DNA of 64,000 nt, from positions 113,912 through 177,911 of the forward strand of contig RDZE01000025.1 of the NCBI GenBank assembly GCA_004293905.1, given 5' to 3'. This stretch comes from Cytophagales bacterium (GTDB lineage Bacteria; Bacteroidota; Bacteroidia; Cytophagales; Microscillaceae). The notes under the pieces are model-generated. The model saw nothing but the letters and a program-made list of their open reading frames with translations, had not been told where the DNA came from and did not search any database. The position numbers and the translations under genes were made by a program. Shown one piece after another: positions 58,757-64,000 of this stretch (positions within the stretch are counted from its first letter, which is position 1; every line of letters begins with the position of its first letter).

Positions 58757-60355
58757 TTACTCTTTTTTTATTTTCTCTACCACAATTTCCAAGTAGGGGT
58801 CTTTTCCGCTCATCAAATCTTCCATTGTATATTCAACCCAAATATCAGGGATTTGAATTTTCCCTTTGGTTTTATCGGGTCGTTCTTTGTAGGTGGTAGC
58901 GATTGAGATTTTGGCTTTTGTTTTTGGCAGTTCCATAGGAGTATAGGTTGTGGCTCCAATGGGGTTGTTTCCTACACTTGTGCCTATGGTTGTTCCTATG
59001 CCATTGTCTTGGAGCAGAGTAGTAAGCATTGCGGCTGCACTACCTGTTTTATAGTTAGAAAGGATATAAACATTGCCTTTGAAAATAGGGCGATTGCGCT
59101 GAATAAAATATTTTGAGTTTTCGTTGGTGATTTCACTGAATAGGTTTTGTTCCTCATTGTTCAGCACCAATGTTTTCTGAGGTACACCTTCGGGGTATTT
59201 TTTCTCTAACTCTTGGTAGTTTTTTCTAAAATATTTTTTGTACACCTCTGAAGTGAAAGCGTATTCCTGAAAGCCTTTCAGATTTTCTTTTTCCGTAAGA
59301 AAATACATCAGTTGTATGCCAAGTGTAAGATTTCCTCCTGGGTTGTTTCTTAGGTCAATAATCAGATTTTCTACTTGATGGGTATTCAAACTATCGATAA
59401 ATTCCCATAAAAAATCTTTAAAAATAGGATATTGAGGATTATAAAAATTTGCAATTTGTTTGGAAGGTTTTTCTTTTTTAAACTGCCTCTTCACATAGGC
59501 TCTGGCTATAGGCTGAAGCCAAGGTTTTACGTAGCTCTCAATTCCATCGATGATGTCTATTTTGTCATGACATCTATTGAATTGTAAATAACCAAATTTC
59601 TCTTTTTGATGAATAGCATACCAATAGGTCTTATTTTGGTATTTTGTGATTGGGTTTTCTTTCAACACAATATCATATACATCAATCCCATTTTCGATTG
59701 AGATGGGCAACAGTTCTATCGCTGAGTGGTCTTCAAATATGAGTCGCAAGGGCTCTGTTTTTTCTTTGATAAGTCCAATTTGCACCAAGTATTGGGGTTT
59801 ATTATAAAGCTGTAAATCGCGCACCTGAAATTGTTGGTTAATTTTATTTTCAGCAAAGGTATATTCTATCAATCTTCGCTCTATTTCTTCGGTAGCCAAT
59901 CCGTTTATCTCAACAATTTTTTTACCTATCTGCAAGCTATCGTATTGTTTGGAAACATTGAGCAAATACCAACTATTCGACGAGATATGAATGACATAAG
60001 GGAATACTTGTTTAAATTCCTGATTTAAGGCAATGTTAGTATGCTGATTTTTTAGATTAGATAGGTATTTTCTTGTTTGCATTACAAAATCGGTGTTGTT
60101 ATCTGTATTTGCTAAAGCAGATAAAGTATGTTCAGCTTGTTTTTGACGCTCATTTTTAGGAAATATGCTATCCAATTGAGGGAAGCCCTCTTCGAGCAGT
60201 TGATTCAAATAAAGAAAATCATATTGATAATCATTGAGTCCTTTTTGTGAGATTTTCTCTTTGGGTGAGTAATTTTTCACTCCTGTTTTCTGCAAAAAAA
60301 TCCCACAAGAGGAAAACAAGCAACTAAATAAAAGTAAGGAAAATATTTTATTCAT
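58757..60355 (-). CDS. S41-family (tail-specific) peptidase lipoprotein
   Basis: A 532-residue protein with a lipoprotein signal (MNKIFSLLLFSCLFSSC, lipidated C17). The S41 core is in the C-terminal half: LIIDLRNNPGGN near 337-348, and the nucleophile region YKTGSAAAML near 437-446. Then come TTIGTSVGNN and IPDIWVEYTMEDL to the end. No PDZ domain is obvious in the middle (about 115-240), which instead holds a region with IVEINGLATEEIERRL, PDZ-like at best. Likely a periplasmic or outer-membrane-anchored protease. It is transcribed alone, leftward. Confidence 0.88.
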   Translation of the reverse strand: MNKIFSLLLFSCLFSSCGIFLQKTGVKNYSPKEKISQKGLNDYQYDFLYLNQLLEEGFPQLDSIFPKNERQKQAEHTLSALANTDNNTDFVMQTRKYLSNLKNQHTNIALNQEFKQVFPYVIHISSNSWYLLNVSKQYDSLQIGKKIVEINGLATEEIERRLIEYTFAENKINQQFQVRDLQLYNKPQYLVQIGLIKEKTEPLRLIFEDHSAIELLPISIENGIDVYDIVLKENPITKYQNKTYWYAIHQKEKFGYLQFNRCHDKIDIIDGIESYVKPWLQPIARAYVKRQFKKEKPSKQIANFYNPQYPIFKDFLWEFIDSLNTHQVENLIIDLRNNPGGNLTLGIQLMYFLTEKENLKGFQEYAFTSEVYKKYFRKNYQELEKKYPEGVPQKTLVLNNEEQNLFSEITNENSKYFIQRNRPIFKGNVYILSNYKTGSAAAMLTTLLQDNGIGTTIGTSVGNNPIGATTYTPMELPKTKAKISIATTYKERPDKTKGKIQIPDIWVEYTMEDLMSGKDPYLEIVVEKIKKE

Positions 60356-60723
60356 CGTATAAGTGTCTTTGGTTTTATACTAATTTCTATTGTAAAAACG
60401 TACATGCTTTTTTAGCAAAAATAAACACTGTTTTTTAGATTGGCAAGTTTACAATTACTTTCTTAGTATTTTATGATGGTATTTGTTTCAAACAATAGCA
60501 ATGCCTCAAATAGAAAACTTTGCATTCTCTTCTGCCCGTTTTTAGTTCCAGAGATTTCGGTGTGGGAAATAGTTTATTGTTTCTTTTTTCATGTTATTGT
60601 CTTAGCAGGAAAAATAAAAAAGGTAGCAAATGCAAAAAACCAACAAGATAAAAAATGTCTAAAATTTGTAACTTTGGGCTTTTTGTTTACTTTTGCCTAT
60701 GACAATTATATAAACCTGAAATA
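60356..60723. other. Divergent intergenic region between the S41 gene and the SRPBCC gene
   Basis: 368 bp. The right part holds the SRPBCC promoter (60665-60695). An 83-codon frame at 60473-60724 crosses that promoter and ends in low-complexity sequence; I do not regard it as a gene. No repeat or RNA structure was noticed. Confidence 0.5.
60665..60695 (+). promoter_or_regulatory. Promoter of the SRPBCC-HAD unit
   Basis: TTTG (60665-60668), 19 nt, TACTTTTG (60688-60695): both elements of the Bacteroidota promoter. Predicted start near 60702, about 22 nt before the ATG at 60724. Confidence 0.75.
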
Positions 60724-61125
60724 ATGCAATTTTCATTTAGAATAAAAAAAGACATAGATACTACTTTTGACTATCTGACCGATATGCAAAAATTTATTAC
60801 AGTGCACCCCATCATCTCAAAAATGAAACAAATAGACCATGAAACATTTTTGATGTATGAAACCTTAACCATCGCCTTTATTCCATTTTCATTTACCTAC
60901 CCTGTAACTGTACAGAAAAATAGTGCAGCGAGAAAGGCAAACATTAAAGCGACAGTTTTCAAACAAATCAAAATAGAAATGAATTTCACATTAACAGCCG
61001 AAAACGAATACACAATCATTGAGGAAGAAATTAAGCTCAAAACACTTGTGCCCATACAATGGATTGTAAAAGGTATTTTTAAAAAACACCACGCACGATT
61101 ATTCAAAAATATAGAATCTATATGA
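60724..61125 (+). CDS. SRPBCC (START-like) domain protein
   Basis: A 133-residue single-domain protein with the helix-grip pattern: strand FSFRIKKDIDTTFDYLTDMQKFITVHP at the start, where a helix follows the first strand, then the seven-strand sheet (DHETFLMYETLTI, YTIIEEEIKLKTL) and a long C-terminal helix (IVKGIFKKHHARLFKNIES). These proteins bind lipids or other hydrophobic ligands, or act as cyclases. Its stop overlaps the start of the HAD gene by four bases (ATGA), so translation is coupled. Confidence 0.82.
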   Translation: MQFSFRIKKDIDTTFDYLTDMQKFITVHPIISKMKQIDHETFLMYETLTIAFIPFSFTYPVTVQKNSAARKANIKATVFKQIKIEMNFTLTAENEYTIIEEEIKLKTLVPIQWIVKGIFKKHHARLFKNIESI

Positions 61126-61772
61126 AAAAGTTAATGATATTTGATTTAGATGGAGTTTTGTTAGATAGTGAAAAACTCTATATGGAGATGAACCAAGTTT
61201 TTTTCAAACAGTTAGGCGCAGACATAAGCCCTACCGAGTACCAAACTTTCATAGGCATTGCGGCTACCAAAATGTGGACATACATTAAAGAAAAATGCAA
61301 TTTAGCGCACAGCGTAGAAGAACTAAAAGAAATCGAAAAAGAATTAAAACATACTACCTTAAAAAATGCCAATCTTGTGCCAACAGCAGGTGTTGTCGAT
61401 TTTCTTAGCCTACTAAAACAAGAGGGACACACCTTGAGCATAGCCTCATCAGGGCTTAGAAAAAATATAGATCTCATTTTGCAAAAACTAAACCTCGAGA
61501 AATATTTTGACTACATAGTAAGTGGCGAGCAAGTACAAAAGGGCAAACCCGAACCCGATATTTTTTTGAAAGTTGCACATCACTTCAACCGAAAGCCCAG
61601 CGATTGCATAGTGATAGAAGATAGCAAAAATGGCGTGATGGCAGCCAAAGCCGCCACCATGTTTTGCGTAGGCTACTACAATCCAAGTTCAGGAAACCAA
61701 GATTTATCCAAAGCCGATTTCATCATAGACCATTTCGCAGACCCAAGATTATTGGAGGTTATTAAAAATTAA
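61122..61772 (+). CDS. HAD-family phosphatase (beta-phosphoglucomutase-like)
   Basis: A 216-residue HAD hydrolase, subfamily IA. Motif I is FDLDGVLLDSE (nucleophile D8 and acid D10), motif II is the serine in SIASSG, motif III the lysine in QKGKPEPDIF and motif IV EDSKNGVMAA. A helical cap (about 17-80) selects the substrate, typically a sugar phosphate or nucleotide. It overlaps the SRPBCC gene by 4 nt, so both may act in one pathway, not identified here. Confidence 0.93.
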   Translation: MKKLMIFDLDGVLLDSEKLYMEMNQVFFKQLGADISPTEYQTFIGIAATKMWTYIKEKCNLAHSVEELKEIEKELKHTTLKNANLVPTAGVVDFLSLLKQEGHTLSIASSGLRKNIDLILQKLNLEKYFDYIVSGEQVQKGKPEPDIFLKVAHHFNRKPSDCIVIEDSKNGVMAAKAATMFCVGYYNPSSGNQDLSKADFIIDHFADPRLLEVIKN

Positions 61773-61922
61773 GTTCTTTGTACAACCCTCCTATTGAATA
61801 CATTGTACCAAATTAGCAAAAAAACCAAAAAGCGACAAAAAGCAAATTAAACCTTCCTACGTATTTGAGGGTCTAAGAAATATCACTTCACTGTAATATA
61901 CATCCTTTCAAAAAAAAGATAC

Positions 61923-62765
61923 ATGAGAATAGTATTTCTAATCGTCCTCTTTTTATTTTCTTGCAAAAACAAGGGACAAATAACCACACCCAATACCACA
62001 ATGGTAGAACGACAAACCAAAACAATTTCCTATAACAACACAGATGTAACCGTGCTCATCGAGAACCCTACTACAAACAAAGAAGTAGATGTATTACTTG
62101 TATTTCACGGTACAGTACAATCTGACAGTGAAATAATGACCGCCGCCAATACCACACTCGATAAATTCAAGAGCATTCTAGACAACAAAGAAATGATGAT
62201 AGTGAGTGTAGCGCACCCCCAAGAAAATATACTCTTTGGCGACAATATCGCTCAGGCTGAAGCGGCTTTGCTATGGCTAAAAAACAATGCAAATCAAGAC
62301 TTAGGCATTATCGTAAGAAAGATTTTTTTAGCAGGACACTCACAAGGTGTTTATCTTGTTACGCGCCTCAATACTATGCACCCAACAAATGGCGTCATTG
62401 CAAATGCACCCGGACCGCTCAATCTTGTGTACAGATGTCAATTAGAAGAGGAGGGACAAATACAAGCCAGTTTGGTTTGTGCAAGGCTAAAAAATACTTA
62501 TGGAACAACTACCAACAATTACAATGCTTATTTTCAAAGGTCTTTGCTTAATTTTACCAACGGTTTCAAATCTGATATTTTATTTGTGCAAGGGCTTAAT
62601 GATGCTCCTATCCAAATGTATTCTTGGCAAACCTTCAAACAAGACATATCGAACTGCACAACCTGCCAAAAAAGCCAATTCGTAGAAATCAGTGGTGGAC
62701 ATACTGCCTTGTTTGATAATTCAGCGGCAAAAGCAGAGTTTAACAAGTTTATTAATAGCAGATAA
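61923..62765 (+). CDS. Alpha/beta-hydrolase lipoprotein
   Basis: A 280-residue protein with a short lipoprotein signal (MRIVFLIVLFLFSC, C14). The alpha/beta-hydrolase core shows the oxyanion region LLVFHGT, the nucleophile elbow GHSQG near residue 141 (IFLAGHSQGVYLV) and the catalytic histidine in ISGGHTALFDN near the C-terminus. It resembles dienelactone-hydrolase or prolyl-oligopeptidase-type esterases anchored in an envelope membrane. It is a single gene with 150 bp of featureless DNA before it. Confidence 0.85.
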   Translation: MRIVFLIVLFLFSCKNKGQITTPNTTMVERQTKTISYNNTDVTVLIENPTTNKEVDVLLVFHGTVQSDSEIMTAANTTLDKFKSILDNKEMMIVSVAHPQENILFGDNIAQAEAALLWLKNNANQDLGIIVRKIFLAGHSQGVYLVTRLNTMHPTNGVIANAPGPLNLVYRCQLEEEGQIQASLVCARLKNTYGTTTNNYNAYFQRSLLNFTNGFKSDILFVQGLNDAPIQMYSWQTFKQDISNCTTCQKSQFVEISGGHTALFDNSAAKAEFNKFINSR

Positions 62766-62819
62766 GCGAAAACAAGATTTTTTTTATGCGCAAAAATATA
62801 AATCAAAAAATAAAATTGA

Positions 62820-62827
62820 TACTTTTG
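62820..62827 (+). promoter_or_regulatory. -7 box before the phyH-like pseudogene
   Basis: TACTTTTG, perfect TAnnTTTG, 17 nt upstream of the ATG at 62845. The promoter has outlived the gene. Confidence 0.55.
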
Positions 62828-62844
62828 TAAATACAATCAAAAAA

Positions 62845-63343
62845 ATGGCAGATATCGAGAAATACAAAACTGAAATCAATGAAAATGGCTTCGCCACCCT
62901 CGAACCTATTTATACTGACCAAGAAATAGAACAAATTTTAGTAGCAATAGACCAAGCAGACCAAAACAAAACAACCAGACAATTTTTTAAAGAAATTCCC
63001 GCAACCATCAACTATGTACTGAACGACCGACTCAAAAAACTCATCAGTCAGCTTTTTGGAAACGACTATTTTGTAGTCAAAAGTATTTATTTCGACAAGC
63101 CGCCCCATTCCAATTGGTATGCTGCTTATCATCAAGATTTGACCATTTCAGTAGATAAAAAAGTAACCCTCGAAAACTACGGCGCGCTAAGAGTAATTCC
63201 TAAATCGCGTCTGAAGAAAATCTACCGACCCGAAACCATAGATTGGAACGCAGAAACAGAAACAATTTGCAATGTAAAAAAAGATTGAATTTTCAAACCA
63301 AGAACTACCGCCAGCCATACAATGGGCAGAACGCCTGAATTAA
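62845..63343 (+). pseudogene. Phytanoyl-CoA dioxygenase-family protein, decayed
   Basis: From the ATG at 62845 (MADIEKYKTEI) the frame gives a PhyH N-terminal half including the Fe(II) ligands HxD in AAYHQDLTISV. Right after DKKVTLENYG it jumps to ALRVIPKS, skipping about 35 residues normally present between (the family has a PPVEILE...TIRIHLDD-like stretch). At 63280 it reads CNVKKD and stops. In another frame the next bases continue IEFSNQELPPAIQWAERLN to a stop at 63343, the family C-terminus. The roughly 30 residues between, with the distal histidine, are gone. So two internal deletions, the second out of frame, have removed the third iron ligand. A 2-oxoglutarate dioxygenase activity is not expected. 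Confidence 0.82.
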
Positions 63344-63378
63344 AATTAAAATTAAAACAAATTTAAACTTTTGAAAAG

Positions 63379-64000
63379 ATGAACATTTTAAGAAAACATT
63401 GGTACGACATCGGAGGCATGTTGTCCTTATTGCTCATTACAATTTTATTGATTGACTACAAAAATCTAACAAACTATCAAATCATTGTGTGGTTAAGCCT
63501 ATTTTCGCTTTTCTTGCACCAACTCGAAGAATACAGAATCGTGGGAACTTTTCCGGGAATGGTAAATAAAATAATGTACAAAAGCGATTTGCCCGATAGA
63601 TTCCCGCTCAACACAAATACCTCTGTTTATGTAAATGTTTTTATGGGTTGGAGTTTCTATTTTTTAGCCGCACTTTTTGCAGAAAAAGCCATTTGGTTGG
63701 GCATTGCTACCATTCTCGTTTCCTTAGGCAATCTAACTGCCCACACAACAGTATTCAACATCAAAGGTAAAACACTATACAACGCAGGGCTTGCCACCAG
63801 TTGGTTGCTTTTTGCCCCTTGCATTTTTTACTTCTTCAAAACCATTCATACCGAAAATATAGTAACCACCACAGACTACCTCATCGGAATTCCCTTAGGC
63901 ATTGTCTTGAATGTAGTAGGAATAGTGAAACTCATAGATTGGTTTGCTGATAAGGATACGCCCTACATTTTCGAGCAGCGCAATTTATTACCAGAAGACA
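63379..64000 (+). CDS. HXXEE-domain membrane protein (partial, runs off the window)
   Basis: The frame from the ATG at 63379 (MNILRKHWYDIGGM) is open to the window end, 207 codons. It is highly hydrophobic with about five or six membrane segments and contains HQLEE, the HXXEE motif that names the family, near residue 54. Other motifs are GNLTAHTTVFN and LVIGIPLGIVLN-like late helices. The function of HXXEE proteins is not known. It follows the phyH remnant by 35 nt. Confidence 0.82.
   Translation, partial: MNILRKHWYDIGGMLSLLLITILLIDYKNLTNYQIIVWLSLFSLFLHQLEEYRIVGTFPGMVNKIMYKSDLPDRFPLNTNTSVYVNVFMGWSFYFLAALFAEKAIWLGIATILVSLGNLTAHTTVFNIKGKTLYNAGLATSWLLFAPCIFYFFKTIHTENIVTTTDYLIGIPLGIVLNVVGIVKLIDWFADKDTPYIFEQRNLLPED

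Noticed and set aside
60473..60724. 83-codon frame upstream of the SRPBCC gene
   Set aside because: It crosses a full promoter and has unlikely composition.

Overview
The window looks like a chromosomal segment of an AT-rich Bacteroidota bacterium, probably of the Cytophagales. The evidence is the repeated -7 promoter box TAnnTTTG upstream of many genes (several with TTTG 18-19 nt further upstream), a Bacteroidetes-type outer-membrane 'putative porin', and Bacteroidota-style lipoprotein and secretion signals. No tRNA or rRNA gene was seen.

Region 1 (1-22771) is one uninterrupted CRISPR array that runs off the left edge. I count about 342 copies of a 31-nt repeat (341 complete) with spacers mostly 34-38 nt, at a mean period near 66.8 nt. 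The repeat ends in GGATTGAAAT on the minus strand and a roughly 240-bp leader sits between the array and cas2. The array is therefore transcribed leftward, with the newest spacers near 22.7 kb and the oldest beyond position 1. Region 2 (23012-33896) is a type I-B cas locus on the minus strand: a WYL regulator, cas6, cas8b, cas7, cas5, cas3, cas4, cas1, cas2. cas6 is frameshifted just before its glycine-rich loop. A small plus-strand RNA gene with its own promoter and terminator lies between cas6 and cas8b; its fold resembles 6S RNA, but its position is also where CreTA modules occur in some I-B systems. A palindrome sits over the cas6 promoter and is a good candidate operator for the WYL regulator.

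The spacers can be read for content. Several unrelated-looking spacers encode the same peptide with only synonymous differences, for example a DPPY methyltransferase motif and an APTGSGKTEA helicase Walker A. This means homologous genes of diverged mobile elements were sampled more than once. Pairs of overlapping spacers reveal flanking bases and point to a 5'-CC(A/T) PAM.

Region 3 (34029-47741) holds ordinary chromosomal genes: a secreted OB-fold protein, an ABC-F ATPase, a dihaem cytochrome c, a LamG-like secreted protein, an MscS channel, a histone-deacetylase-family enzyme, a porin, two SDR enzymes (one next to a TetR regulator), adenosylhomocysteinase and a secreted protein of unknown function. 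Region 4 (47805-57218) contains TauE/SafE plus DUF2252, then an inorganic-carbon locus sulP-dabA-dabB whose sulP is broken by a frameshift. Region 5 (57460-64000) has an aldo/keto reductase, an S41 peptidase lipoprotein, an SRPBCC protein with a HAD phosphatase, an alpha/beta-hydrolase lipoprotein, a decaying phytanoyl-CoA-dioxygenase pseudogene and a partial HXXEE membrane protein. Three genes in 64 kb (cas6, sulP, phyH-like) carry frame-disrupting lesions.
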